NCBI GenBank assembly: GCA_009746045.1 | Contig: RPFO01000229.1 | Coordinates: forward strand, 432,001-496,000 | Length of the DNA: 64,000 nt | Reading direction: 5' to 3' | DNA from: Mesostigma viride | Taxonomy: Eukaryota > Streptophyta > Mesostigmatophyceae > Mesostigmatales > Mesostigmataceae | Part shown: positions 1-25,064 of the stretch, in pieces | Numbering within the stretch: position 1 is the stretch's first letter | Layout: each line of letters starts with the position of its first letter | Position numbers and translations under genes: made by a program | The notes under the pieces: generated by a model | Told to the model about the DNA's origin: nothing | Seen by the model: the letters and a program-made list of their open reading frames with translations, nothing else | The model's database searches: none

Positions 1-144
1 TCACAATCGTAAACAAAATGAGAATTTTGTGCCCCGCGAGTTTCTGCATAGGGGCATTTTATATCGAAGTAAAAGTGAACTCATCAAAATGTAGTAGAAC
101 CTCACCATGTCGCGCCACACGTGGACCCACCCATCACCCCGCAG

Positions 145-13246
<13,102 letters not shown>

Positions 13247-14384
13247 GTGGAGGGGAGGCAGGAGGGGCTGGGAAGAAGGTGATGGTCTACTTGGGGTGAC
13301 CCCTGTTGTTGTGGGGGTCGCTACTCATAAGCTGGGCAGAGGGAGAGTCATTGATAAGATAGGCATGACTGGTCGCGTTGATAAGAAAATGCAAGCTGGG
13401 TAGCATGGAAGGATTTGAAGCTTGCACTGAGCTTGAACCGAGCTTGAACGGGACCTGGACGTGGAGGGATGGTCCAGAAGCTGCCATGTCGTGCCACAAT
13501 TATGTTTGACGTTATTGTACTTGAGGTCTCATTAACATGATGGGTCCATGCTGGGGGCATGCATTCGGACAGCTGAACCCAATGGCACATGGAAATCTGG
13601 ATGCCCTTGCGATGCTGTGTCTCCGCCACGGCATTAGGCAGACTGGAAAGGGCACACAAAGGTGCCTGTTGCTTGGTGCTCAGGGTGGATCAGGAAATGG
13701 GACAGCTACGAACCTGCTATAGATGTTGAACCACCAAGTTGTTTGATGTCTGTTACGGCCTCATGTGGGGGCTCCTATGTGCCAGTTTGTTTCGGGCCTG
13801 ATCCGCTACGTTCACAATGTTTCGCCCCAAGCGTCTCCCCGTTGGACAACTATTCCTGGACACATGGCGTGCAAGCATCCTTAATTAATTTGTTGAGGTG
13901 TTGCCATGAAGTGAGATCTAGCCGACAACTAATAAACAGTCTCATTCAATAAACTTATTAATTTTAACTGATGGGGCCTTCACACATTTGTGTATGCATG
14001 AGGCAACTTTGTGTAGAGGAAATGATGTTAATTAATGAATAAAACACGTGCTCCCGTTGGGAAGGCACGGAGCACCACAGTGCTTTTAATCCCTGAGTGT
14101 GCGCACAGCGGGCGGGGGGCAGAGACCCCACCCTTCCCTCACGCCACAGCCGCATGCCACAGGGTGCAGATCGGGCCCGTCTAACTAAACGATCCGGGGC
14201 CCATCCCCTAGCTGTGTATGCCCCTAAAAACCATCAGGCTCTGGGAGAGGCCTTTATATTCGATCTCCCAAACCGGTGCCTCTGAATGAGTTCCAAGCCT
14301 AGGATCTGTGGCCACTGGACAATTGATTGATTAATTGACACATAACATCGTCAAATTAAGTCAAAATTAAATCATAACAGGACT
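13247..14384. other. Intergenic, no supported gene
   Basis: Mixed-composition DNA with only short open frames and no convincing exon. TTAATTAA motifs occur near 13880-14035, and a weak variant of the LINE 3'-end hairpin motif lies near 14050. Confidence 0.5.
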
Positions 14385-14925
14385 CATTTGGGAGATCATG
14401 TAGCACCTATTCCCTTGCTGATGGATGGGGGTGAGCGAAGCCGCGAAACCTAACTAAGTCTACAAAAATCCTGGCTACTCTACTCAGCAAAGTGCCCCTT
14501 CCTGGGGGGGGAAGGGGCTTGCCCACAGGGGCTGGCGTGTGGGCCTGGACAATGGTCTGCCACCTCTTCTTGTCCTGCATAGCAGTCCAAGCAAGAGAGA
14601 GGGAGAAAATGTGGTAGTTCGAATTGGGCTGGGACCACTATGGCGGCCAGCAACTGATCTGTATAGTTCATGGCAGGTCGATCTACCAACCCCCCTGGCC
14701 GCTCACGGTCGATCCTCGCCCAGGTCCTTCGAGCTAGTGCCAGTAGGTGTTGAGCGAACGGAGCCTGGCCGGCCCAGGCCAGGCGGATGCGGGTGTCCAC
14801 ATCGTTGGCGGTGTCAGGGAGCATGCTCTCCAGCAGTTTGAAGCGATCTGACACCAGTTCACGGAGCGGGACCTCCGTCCCGTCTAGCAGCCGCGGGCAG
14901 CGGGGGGCGACTGGTAGCCCCAATC
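14385..14925 (-). pseudogene. LINE relic: C-terminal reverse-transcriptase polyprotein and 3' end
   Basis: The minus frame from 14923 to 14480 includes LLDGTEVPLRELVSDRFKLL and DTRIRLAWAGQAP, equivalent to the RT thumb-side segment also seen at 46905-47250 and 49840-50160. It continues through PAMNYTDQLLAAIVVPAQF to GHFAE and a stop. The downstream CAGCAAAG-type leader and TTTGGGAGATCATG end match the 3' ends at 49440-49565 and 52375-52510. The internal deletion makes it a relic. Confidence 0.6.
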
Positions 14926-15239
14926 ACCATCGCCTCAGTTTTGACACTAATCACAACCCCACCGGCGGCGATGGCAGCAATAAATGCTGGTGCCAGGCAA
15001 GCGATCCAGAGCTAGGATGGCCCAAAGAGCCTCCCAGAGGACTGTCATAAGAGCCTTGATGTAGTCAACATAAAAAATTCATGAAGATTAGCGGAAAACC
15101 ATCAGCGCAAATGCGACGCACCTCCCGCCACCAGCCGGCAAGCGACTGAACACAGCCTGACAGGCATGACCTAAGTGTTGCGGCCACGACGTACGGAAAC
15201 CCATCTGAGATTGGCTGAGAGGTGCTGTGTCGCTTCCCC

Positions 15240-15630
15240 CAGAAGCCAGGTCAGACGTCAACCACCCTTGCCGACGAGCTCACCGACCAGCTTCTTACCC
15301 TCAGTCATGGGCTTGGTAGGTGAGGTAGAACTGCGCGGGTGCCACCGCCTTCCCCACTCACAGGGCAAGGCGGCTCCCCTGGCCCGGCCAGTCTTGCTCA
15401 CCTTGACCCCTCGGACCCTGAGGACACTGGATCGAGGGGGTTCCTCTCTCGTCGCAAGAGGTTGCACGACCTCACCTGGACGCCGGCTGGACGACGACCT
15501 GACCCCCGCTCAGCAGCAGCAGCCGCGACGCGACCTGTGGCCTGAATACCTCCGCCACAAGCAGGACCCCCAGAGGGGCCGGGGACCTAATGATCAACCA
15601 CAAGATGTGGACGCCCCCAGCGGGCTAGAA
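15240..15630 (+). pseudogene. LINE ORF1 relic, strongly degraded
   Basis: Pieces in different frames match the ORF1 C-terminal region of the copies at 16272 and 20715: HRLPHSQGKAAPLARPVLL, then DDDLTPAQQQQPRRDLWPEY. Several frameshifts are present and no upstream part is recognised. Confidence 0.55.
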
Positions 15631-16271
15631 TGCCCTAGCTTGAATAATGGCGGTAGTCATGCGGCACTGCCGCCTGGCATGGCAGCGATGCCTAGAATCT
15701 TTGCCTAGCCGTGTCATACCGCTAGTCACGCGTGCACCGCTGAACGCACGGTACACAACCAGCCGTAGCCTTAGCTTAGCCCTTGTACTGACTGGCCTAC
15801 AACCAGCAGGTCTCCCAGAGCAACCACACTATAATCACTTCGGAGCGTGGCAATGCCCAGTGGCCACATTCCGTGACCATCGTGTCCAGGATGCCCGGCC
15901 ATCTGCAGGACCAACATGCGCCTCTCCCCGCTGGCTGTGCTGCCCCCCTGCATCGTCAGCACTAGTTACGATCGTCGCGCGGATGGACTTTCCCCCCACG
16001 CTCTCCGCGTAGTCCAGCATCCCCGGCAGCACCGCCTCCAGCATGTATGTTGCTCAGTGCTCAGGACCGGGCACTGCATGCCCGCTCAGCGCCACTCCCT
16101 TCGTGCGCGCGCCAGCCTGCCAGCAGTCGTCGCCGCTGCTGGGCTTGCAGCTGCTCGGAGTCTTTGCCTGGTCCAGCAGCTTCGACATGGCCCGGCTACA
16201 GTATCAGGACGCCAATCATCTCCGCACGTACCGAATTTAGCCGTGATCGAATATCACAATCGCTTCGTCTT

Positions 16272-17757
16272 TCTAAGACGCACATGCTGATATAATTTTC
16301 CGACGCTAGTATACGCAATAATATACGATGAGCAAACGCTTATCGACGCAACGCAGCCTGACGGCTGCGCTCGGCAATGAAAATACGTCTGCAGCTCCGG
16401 CTGCAGCTTCGCCCTCAGGTCCGGCAGGCAGCGGTGACACTAGTCGCGCACTGGTGGTCGCCCAGCCCCCTCCCGGGCTTCCTGCCTCGCCTTCAGCCTC
16501 GCCCGAGCCCAAACGCAGCCGCCCAACCGAACCTAGCTGGTCTGATGTCGACTTTGATGTTGACGAGTTATTTTCCACCTTCGACGTCAACAGACCCGGC
16601 TATTTCGACAAGCCACACATCCGGATGTTGGAGCTCCTGTTCTATGGGTCGTATGCCTCCCTTCTTGACCTGTGCCAGCGCCTCCATGCACCGCCACAAA
16701 TGCTTCCGCAGCCAGTCTGACGGCCAGTTTCAGTTTCGCGTAGGTGCCCCTGTCTGGCTGGTCGCGACCGCGTCTTCTGACAGCTTGCCGCCCTCTTTTC
16801 CATCCTTAAGCGTTCTTCCGCGGAACTCTGGCAACCCGTCCCCTTGGGCGAATTCACCCTCCTCCACCACCTCTCACAGCACGTGACGCCCCTCGCTTGC
16901 GAAATGCAAGCTTTGGGTCGTAAGCTGGCTGCTGAGCTCCCCACCATCCCCACCGCCACCGCCACCGCCACCGCCACCCTCCTCGCCTCCCCCCCCCCCC
17001 CCCCCTCCGACTCCATCACCGCCCAACTCCGCGACATTGACCAGCGCCAGTCAAGGACAATGCAATCGCCATCGAGGTCTTGCAAAACACCGCAGGCCTC
17101 ACCGCCCAGGCGGTGAAGGACATTGCCGCCAAGCCAGCCCCGGCTGGCCTGGCCTGCGATGCTCCTCCCGGCCATCCCGACCTGGACGGACATGCTTAAG
17201 CAGCACGCCACCTCCACCACCTCCGCCGTCGCAGCACAGCTCCAGCAGCAGACGCTCGACCTCCGCGAGGAGGCCGAGCTCGCCAAGCGCAGCCTCAACG
17301 TCATTGTCAAGAACTTCGACATGGAGGAAGGTGAGAATTCCGAGAAGCTTGCACGTGCGTTTGAGAGAGAAATTCTTAGTCGCACGGGCCTTACTGGTGA
17401 GATTGAGCTGGTCGCCCACCGCCTTCCCCGCGCGCGGGGTAAGGCAGGGGCTCCCCCGCTCCTTCTCACCTTTAAGAACCCGGCGGACAAGATTTCTTTT
17501 CTCAGACGCCGCAAGCGGCTCGAGAAGACTCACTTCACCCTTGATGACGACTTGACCCTGCATGGCGCAGCAACAACGGCGACGGGAGCTATGGCCGACC
17601 TACCTCCAGCTCCGGCAGACCAAGGCGGGGCAGCCGGTGTACTGGAAGGGGGCGGCCATCTACGTCGGCCACAAGCCCTGGCAGGCGACCCCCGCGGCCC
17701 CAACGACTCCAGACGCCCCAGCTTAGGGGAATACAGCAGTAATAGTGCAGAATAGAT
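16272..17757 (+). pseudogene. Non-LTR retrotransposon ORF1 copy, frameshifted
   Basis: An ATG at 16328 begins MSKRLSTQRSLTAALG. The frame breaks after 16720, resumes through a coiled-coil-like middle, and recovers in 17123-17560 as LDLREEAELAKRSLNVIVKN, HRLPRARGKAGAPPLLLTF and FTLDDDLTL. A last shift continues as RRRELWPTYLQLRQ and YWKGAAIYVGHKPW. The coiled coil, RNA-binding-like core and LWP--L-L end recall L1-type ORF1 proteins that coat element RNA. The 5' leader ACATGCTGATATAATTTTCC is shared with the copy at 20715, so the start is element-derived. Confidence 0.65.
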
Positions 17758-18004
17758 AATAGACCGTGGCCATGTACATGTAAGCCTCCTACAGGCTCTA
17801 CACCAGCTGACTCACGAGTCTCATTTAGCCATGTATGATGATGCAGACGATATTTGTTTTAACTTTTGTGTAATTACTTTTCTAATGAGATTAGCATAGT
17901 ACTCCGTGGCATGCCTTTGCGCATGACACGCAAGTACTTACTAACTTACTTACTTAGCCATGTACATGTGTGCCTATGATGTGCCACACTCCAGATGATG
18001 CCTA

Positions 18005-18795
18005 GCTTTATTTAGTTATGCCGTGCCCATGCAGAGAGCTGCTCTCTGCATGCTGAGACGACACGCTCTAGCTCTTGTATAGCTATGCTGATCTTCCCCA
18101 TGCACCTATGACGGGCTCCCCTTAGCTGGGCGTTGCCCGAGACTCTGGGTGGTGCAGGTGCCCTAGGGCACCTAGAGCAAGTGTTGTTTACATTCCCACC
18201 CTTGCAGGAAGTAGCTTAGAATGTATTATAGGCTCATATGCCCCTTCTCTGGGCTATGTGCTACATATACTCCCAACGGAGTTACGTTCCTAATTAATTA
18301 ATTAATTAATTAATTAATTAATTAATTAATTAATTAATTAATTAATTAATTAATTAATTAATTAATATCTCCGCCAGTGAGGGCGTTGCCCGGCCAGGTT
18401 GGAAGCCCTCCAGGTGGGGTTGCATTATTAGCCCGTGTCGCGGTCCCTAGCAGCCGACCTATTAAAAAAAATTATAACATGTCTCCGTTGGGAGATCATT
18501 AATTAATTAATTAATTATCAACATCACTCCGTTGGGAGTCAATGTAGCACATATCCCTGAGAAGGGGCATATGGCTTCATACATCCTAGGCTACTTCATG
18601 CAAGGGTGGGAATGTAAGCTACCCGTGCTCTAGGTGCACCAGGGCACCCGCACCACCATGCTGTCTCAGGTTCAACCCGCCTAAGGGGGGGATCCTGGCC
18701 ACGGGGGAGGAAGATCATCATGGCTATACAAGAGCTAGGACATGGCTTCTCGACAGAGAGCATCTCTCTGCATGGCATAGCATGGCTAAATTCTT
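18005..18795. repeat. Large inverted repeat with (TTAA)n centre
   Basis: The reverse complement of 18005-18295 aligns along its length with 18515-18795. Shared blocks include CTCCGTTGGGAGT, TGTAGCACATA, GAGAAGGGGCATATG, GCAAGGGTGGGAATGTAA and GCTATACAAGAGCTAG. Between the arms lie (TTAA)n at 18291-18366 and about 150 bp of unique DNA. Confidence 0.85.
18291..18366. repeat. (TTAA)n microsatellite
   Basis: About 19 uninterrupted TTAA/AATT units in the loop region of the inverted repeat. Confidence 0.97.
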
Positions 18796-19324
18796 AATGA
18801 AACATCCATGGGGGTCCCATTATAGGCATGGCTTGGCTAAGTTCTGAAGGCAACATCCATGGGGGCCATTATGGGCGCACATGCGCGTGGGCCACATGCT
18901 AGGCTAAGCCTGACTAATCTACACCACTGGTATATATTAATATTAATATAATTACTTACAGCAGAGTGAAATCACTCAAACCAAAGCAAACGCCCAGCTA
19001 TAAACCTCTATACAGAGCCATGTCAAATCTCTATACTACGATAAGACCAATGGAAACTCCTAACGGAAGGAACCTAATAGCCCTGCTGCACCGCAAAATC
19101 AGCCCGCGTACGGCGGAGCATGATGTCAGCCATGGCCCGAGTCAGCGCCACCGACAAGCGCTGACGCCAATATGACGTCCAGGTCCGCGCCGACCATGAG
19201 GCCCGCTGGCCCTCCAGGTCCAGCCGGTCCTCCCGGAGCCGGCAACACTCCTTGAAGAAGGCGGAGGTCAGGGGCCCCATGGCCCCAAACTCCTCCAGGA
19301 CAAAGGGCTACTGGTATATATATT
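18796..19324. other. LINE-associated flanking DNA
   Basis: Contains a duplicated ACATCCATGGGGG-type motif near 18805-18870. A short minus frame (19280-19074) has basic/aromatic composition but no recognised domain, and no gene is supported. Confidence 0.4.
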
Positions 19325-20715
19325 CCTAGTCTGAGGTGGCAGGAGGGGGCTGCCAGGGCTTGTGGTCAACGTGGATGACCGCCCCCCTCCAGTATACCAG
19401 CTTCCCCCTTGCGCTCTGCCGGAGCTGAAGGTAGGTCGGCCATAGCTCGCGTCGCCGCTGTTGCTGGGCCAGGGTCAAGTCGTCGTCCAGCGTGAAGCGA
19501 GTCTCCGAGAGCTTCTTGCGGCATTTAATTAAGGAACGCCAGCTTGTCCGCCATGTACTTAAAGGTGAGGAGCACGGGTGCCGGGCCAGCCTTCCCCCGC
19601 GCGCGGGGGAGGCGGACAGCCGACATGTCCAGCTCACCAGTGAGTAACATGGGGGCAAGAATGGCGCGCTTAAATGCCTCAAGAAGGCTCGTGGAGGTCT
19701 CACCTGCCTGCTGGTCGAAGTGCTTGACGATGACATTGTGGCTGCGCCGGGCGATGTCGGCTTCCTCGCGAAGGTCGAGGGCTTGTTGCTTGAGTTGTGC
19801 CGAGATGGTGGAGGTGGTGGAGGTGGTGGAGGTGGTGTGCTGCTTAAGCAAGTCCGCCCAGGTGGAGGGAGCATCGCCGGCCGGGCCAGCAGGAGCCGGC
19901 TGGGCGGCGATGTCCTTCACCGCCTGGGCGGTGAGGCCGGCGGTGTCATGCAAGCTCTCAAGGGCGTTGGCGGTGGCTTGAAGGCGGTGGTCGAGGTCGA
20001 GGAGCTGGGCTTTGATGTCGGCAGTGGAGGCGGAAATGGCAGTGGAGGCGGCGGCGGTGGAAATGTGAGGAAGTTCAGCAGTCAGCGTGCCGCCGATTGC
20101 TGCTGTGTCGGCAGCAAGGGGGGTCACGTGCTGCTGAAAGGCTTCCGTGAGGATGGAACGGAGTGCGGGGGCGGAGATGGATGGAGCCCAGATCTCGCCG
20201 TCAGACTTCTGGAGAAGAGAGTTGAGGACGGCGTGTTGGAGTTGGGGGCGGGGACACCCGAACATCTGGCTGATGTTGTGCCAGCGTCGGCCGTCAGTGA
20301 CGAGGAGGCGTCCAGTGGCGTGGAGATGGAGGCACAGGTCGTAAAGCGAGGCGTAGTCCCCGAAGAAGATGTGATGCATAGCATCACTCGGAGAAATGGT
20401 GGTCCAGTCGTAATCATCGACCTGGACAGGTTGGAGCCGACAGCGCGGTTCCGAGAAGCGTGGCCCTCCAGTTTTGTCGGCGGGGCGGGCGTGTTTAGGG
20501 TCAGGCGATGCCGATGGCGAGGCATTGAGACCGGGAGGTTGCTGGGTGACCACCAGTGCACGACTAGTGTCACCGCTGCCTGCCGGATCTGGCGAAGCGG
20601 CAGCCTCAGCTGCCGCATTGTCAAAGGCGAGCGCATCCGCCAAACTGCGTTGCGTCGACGGGCGTTTGCTCGTCATATATTGCGTTTTAGATTCGGAAAA
20701 TTATATCAGCATGTG
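19325..20715 (-). pseudogene. Non-LTR retrotransposon ORF1 copy, nearly intact
   Basis: The minus frame starts at 20676 (MTSKRPSTQRSLADAL) and stays open for 383 residues to 19525. A single shift near 19525-19550 then carries it on as LSETRFTLDDDLTLAQQQRR, WPTYLQLRQ and YWRGAVIHVDHKPW to a stop at 19329. Order: Ser/Pro-rich N-end, a helical central part (LDLDHRLQATANALESLHD), the conserved LDLREEADIARRSHNVIVKH core, and the basic C-terminal domain. It is the better-preserved partner of the copy at 16272 and lies tail-to-tail with it. Confidence 0.68.
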
Positions 20716-21680
20716 CGTCTCAGCCGACCTATGTTTCGGTGAATTCTGTCTAGGTCCGCCACATCCCGGTCGATCGCCCCAGGGGCGCCATCCTCCTCCC
20801 CACCGCCTGCTCCACCACCATGCCCCGCCCCTCCGCTTCCACCTGCCGAAGGGGGAACACCCCCTGTTCCCACCCGGCGCACCTGATGACGCTGGTACGT
20901 GGATCCGGCTCTGCAATAACCTCCCCCAGCTGCGCTGCTAGCACATCGACCAGGTCCTCCTCCCCATCCCAGTCGCCCTGACAACTCCCCTTTCCTCCAA
21001 TGCGTCCATGACGTTCTTGGCACCCCCCTTGTTGAGCTTCTTGGTTGAGTTGGTTCGTTCTAGCCAAACCCCCGCCCCTAGGATCTGCTGAACCGCAGTG
21101 GCGGCCTCCTTTGGGGTGCATCCAGGCTCCTTGGTTGCTTAAGCTTGAGTTTCGCTATGAAATTCCGTTCTGGGGCTGTTGCTGTTGAGGTCATGGTGGG
21201 TTATAAATAATGCTTGATGTTTCGCCTTGCGTTTTGTTTTTTGTGATGTGGTCACGTGAGGTTCTCAGGCAAAAGAAACAACCTGCTTCACCTACCTGGG
21301 TGGCTGGGGTACAGGTACCAGCACAAAAAATATTTTTTTCTGAAAATTATTTTTTCTCTTTGTGCTATACGGTGTTGCATTCTCCGCTCAGCAGGTTAGT
21401 CATAGATAAAATGAGCATATCTCACCAATTACGCCACCTGCTGGAACATTTCCAGCTCACCCAACCCGACCAGCACCAGCCCACCGGCGAAGCCGCTGGG
21501 ATTCCCCGAGGGTAGAGCCACTGCCACCAGCTCTATATCCCCCCCATCGTGATGCATGATGATGATGGCGGCTCCGGACCTCCTAGCGCCAAGGCTCACC
21601 ATCGCCATGGTGTCACGAGCCTTGATGAAGCCGCAGCCGAGTCGAGCTGTATCATGGTATATGATGCATTCCATAGAAAG
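20716..21680. other. Unassigned DNA next to the LINE copy
   Basis: Overlapping minus frames at 21121-20706 are Gly/Arg-rich or helical and might be the 5' part of the same LINE, but I cannot support a product. An AT-rich stretch lies at 21300-21370. Confidence 0.35.
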
Positions 21681-21687
21681 AAAACAA

Positions 21688-22905
21688 CCCCGACCTCTCT
21701 GCCGGGTTCTATGCGCACCAACCCTCGCCGGTGGGGGGCACGGGAAAACGGCAAAGGCAAAGCGGAGCCCGCCGCCTTTGAGCGGGCGCAGCGGAGCCTT
21801 TTCCAGCGCCCCCCGCGAGGGCAAAATATTTTTCCAGGCTTGCCAAGCTCGATCTGTAGCATTTTTCAAAGAGATTTAATAAGTGTGCACGGATATCCAC
21901 GTTTTACCGCGGCTTCCCTGCAGATAGCTTAAAAGAATACTGGGATTGCTGAAAAACTGGGCAATGATGAAGAGCGCGCCCCTCCCACCAAGATTCGCTC
22001 CAGCCTCGCATCCTCCCCGAAACTCCCGTCTGGCCACAGGCCGAATTAGATCGGGTCCGCTGTTAGGCTCCTGGTAGTTATGGGCTACCCCGGCACCCCG
22101 CGCAAGCCATTAATTAATTAATTAATTATCAACATCACTCCGTTGGGAGTCAATGTAGCACATATCCCTGAGAAGGGGCATATGGCTACATCCTAGGCTA
22201 CTTCATGCAAGGGTGGGAATGTAAGCTACCCGTGCTCTAGGTGCACCAGGGCACCCGCACCACCATGCTGTCTCAGGTTCAACCCGCCAAAGGGGGGGAT
22301 CCTGGCACGGGGGAAGAAGATCATCATGGCTATACAAGAGCTAGGACATGGCTTCTCGACAGAGAGCATCTCTCTGCATGGCATACCATGGCTAAAGCCA
22401 TCAATGCAAGCCATCTCTACGATTTAATGCAGATTCGCCATCACCTGTGATTCTTGGCCACCGTAGCCGCTGGCCCTGGCCTGTATGGCTCCTTCCCCGA
22501 CGTTGTCCGCGACTAAAAACACAGCTCCTGGGCAGTGTCAGGAAGCTGCTTGCCGCACCCGGGGGTAGAGGGGAATGGTCAGTGGGCCCAGCGCCGGAAA
22601 TCACACCCTTTTACTCAAATCGATCGTAGAGTCACCCCCGAGCCACCAACCATTACCGTGGCCTGTATTGGTTGGTGGCGAACTTAAGGAATTTTATTCT
22701 AGGCCTTTCCACGCCCGGAGAGGCCGATAGCATAGTCTCCCATTGAGCGCAGCCGCCATAGCGGCCAGCCGACTTTGCCAGCAAAGGCTCCGCTGCGCCC
22801 GCCCGCAAAGGCGGCGGGCTCCGCTTTGCCTTAGCCGTTTTCCCGCACCCCCCTTGAGGGGTGGTGTGCACACAACCCGGCAGAGAGGCCGGGGTTGTTC
22901 TCTTT
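21688..22905. repeat. Inverted repeat pair (arms 21688-21810 and 22785-22905)
   Basis: The left arm and the reverse complement of the right arm share ACAACCCCGNCCTCTCTGCC, GGGAAAACGGC-AAGGCAAAG and CGGAGCCCGCCGCCTTTG. The enclosed 1 kb contains the dispersed repeat at 22106. Confidence 0.75.
22106..22400. repeat. Dispersed repeat, third copy of the inverted-repeat arm
   Basis: It is near-identical to 18515-18795 in direct orientation, from ACTCCGTTGGGAGTCAATGT to CTCTCTGCATGGCATA, and is again preceded by TTAATTAATTAATTA. A more diverged relative lies at 50190-50400. Confidence 0.85.
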
Positions 22906-23223
22906 ATACAAGCTGAAAAAAAGCCTCCCTACGTTCACCATGACCACTCGAAGTATGGGTTGAAAATGCAAAACAAAGCACATGTCTCACTTGAGGCGCC
23001 GCGCCCCCCTCAATTCAGGGCGGGCACGGTTGACAGTAGGCACGAGTACCGGTGCAACGCCGGTCCCCTTCTATTCTTGTCCTAAGTAACACAAGCACCT
23101 CACATGGTGTAGGTGACGTACGGTAGAGCTACGCTACAGGCGGCGATCGCCCCCCTTTGAGCCCGCGGCAAGTTAACTATAAAATGAGCAGACAGCTAAA
23201 AAATGCTTCGACAATTCATATTC
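22906..23223. other. No supported gene
   Basis: Only short open frames and no splice-consistent coding segment. Confidence 0.4.
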
Positions 23224-23516
23224 ATTCGTTCGTTCGTTCGTTCGTTCGTTCGTTCGTTCGTTCGTTCGTTCGTTCGTTCGTTCGTTCGTTCGTTCGTTCG
23301 TTCGTTCGTTCGTTCGTTCGTTCGTTCGTTCGTTCGTTCGTTCGTTCGTTCGTTCGTTCGTTCGTTCGTTCGTTCGTTCGTTCGTTCGTTCGTTCGTTCG
23401 TTCGTTCGTTCGTTCGTTCGTTCGTTCGTTCGTTCGTTCGTTCGTTCGTTCGTTCGTTCGTTCGTTCGTTCGTTCGTTCGTTCGTTCGTTCGTTCGTGCG
23501 TTCATTCATTCATTCA
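23224..23516. repeat. (TTCG)n tetranucleotide satellite
   Basis: About 68 nearly perfect TTCG units, then a few ATTC units. Because the unit has no stop in several frames on both strands, it creates long spurious ORFs of RSFV or NERT repeats. Confidence 0.97.
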
Positions 23517-24570
23517 TGGGTGCCTCTGTTGGAATGTGGCCATGCAGTCTACATTTGCAAGCGGTGGACACATGTGTCCAGAAATACAGTGCCTGAGTGC
23601 CAATGGCACCGCTTACTGATTTTTTTGGCAGATCCGATATCCGTTTTAACACGCTCACTGCACCCTTTGATGGCACAAGATCCAGGTCACAAGGTCATTC
23701 ATACCGAAGCCACATAATGTCGTACCAATGCAGATAAAGTACTACGTATCGCGAAAGCTCCGTTTCCGGAGAGAGGCGAGCGCTTGGGCCATCAACCTGT
23801 GGCTAATCCCCACGACTTGGCAGCGCATGCAGACAGCGCAGGTAAGCGCCCGCAAGAATGTGCCTCAGCAACGCGGCCGGCCGGGCCAGGCTGTCCAGCC
23901 CCTCAACGCAGCAAAGTGACCATAGAGGAACCGTGGGCAAATGCCTCAAGACTCTTCCTGCATATCTGCCAGGTAAACAGTTCAGCAAGGCTGCCATGGT
24001 TGGCATGTCTGCCTGTAATACCTCTGCACTACGCCACCACATCAGCATTGAAGCCTGCCATCTCACTCGGCAAGGTGCCACGCCAGCACGGCGAAGTTCT
24101 CATCTGGTCCTGCTGGCAGACTCACGACACCATGGCTCGTGAGATAAGACCAGGTGAGCAGATAAGACCAGCTCGTGTGATAAGGCCAGGTCAGCAGCCT
24201 GGGGCATCTATCGATACCTCACTAGCTAGGCAGCAATCAAGGCGACCAATTCAGCAAGGCTCGCACCTCAGCATGGCAGCCAACTCGGCGCAGGCACTTT
24301 AGTCTCTCATGTCCCCAAACTCTGCAAGGCTCTCTCATCCGGTTGTTGCTGCCGACTCAGACGTCAGCGGGAGTGGCAGCTTGGCCACGGGCCACCCCAG
24401 GCTCTGCAAAAGCGCCTAAACGGTACGGCACTCCATCGTCGGAGCCAGGCGACAACTGGGACGGCCAGGCAAGCCCAAGCCTGCGATCCGGTGCCCGCTA
24501 GTAACCCCTGTCGTTGGTGCCGCTGTTCAGAGCTGCGTGGGGGCACGAAATGAAATGATGAAATGAATCC
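23517..24570. other. Region downstream of the minus-strand gene
   Basis: No exon is supported. At 24343-24400 the minus strand carries a diverged copy of the terminal exon at 24952-25064 (GTGGCCAAGCTGCCACTCCC-type), noted in the findings. Confidence 0.4.
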
Positions 24571-24710
24571 CCATATTATTATGGCCAGCCCCCTTAGCAG
24601 AGCCACCATATTATCATGGCCAGCCCCCTTAGCAGAGCCACCATATTATCATGGCCAGGCCCCTTAGCAGAGCCACCATATTATCATGGCCAGGCCCCTT
24701 AGCAGAGCCA
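24571..24710. repeat. 35-bp tandem repeat, four copies
   Basis: Each unit begins CCATATTATCATGGCCAG and ends CTTAGCAGAGCCA. Copies 1-2 differ from 3-4 at single bases. Confidence 0.9.
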
Positions 24711-24951
24711 CCCAAACGGTCTGGTTCTCACCACGCGAGACCGCACAGACAAGGCTCACAAGTCCCATCCCGCAGCTCTGCCCAAAGCCACCCAAATGCC
24801 ACGGCTTTAACCTCATCCGGCTATTCCTGTGAATTCGGACATGAGCAGGAATGCCAGCCTGAGCCAGCTCTCTCATCTCTGCCACCCAAATGGCAAGGCC
24901 TTCTCGTCCCAGCCACCATTATGGTGGTTGGGATGGCCAGCTGCAAGCCTG

Positions 24952-25064
24952 TTATCCGACTGTGGTTGCCCCAATTGTTGTGGCAGACTCGGACGTGAGC
25001 GGGGGCACGAGCTTGGCCATCTCCCGGAAGTGGATCGCCAGCAGCCGCTTGATGTCGCCTTGGA
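24952..25064 (-). CDS. Minus-gene exon, probable 3' terminal exon
   Basis: After CCGCCCGCAG it reads [20 protein letters not shown], then [16 protein letters not shown] and TAA at 24954-24952. Phase 1 entry matches the previous exon (A plus TC gives Ile). A weak GT at 24988 is an alternative end. Confidence 0.5.

Noticed and set aside
23157-23717. ORFs of RSFV / NERT repeats
   Set aside because: Products of the (TTCG)n satellite.
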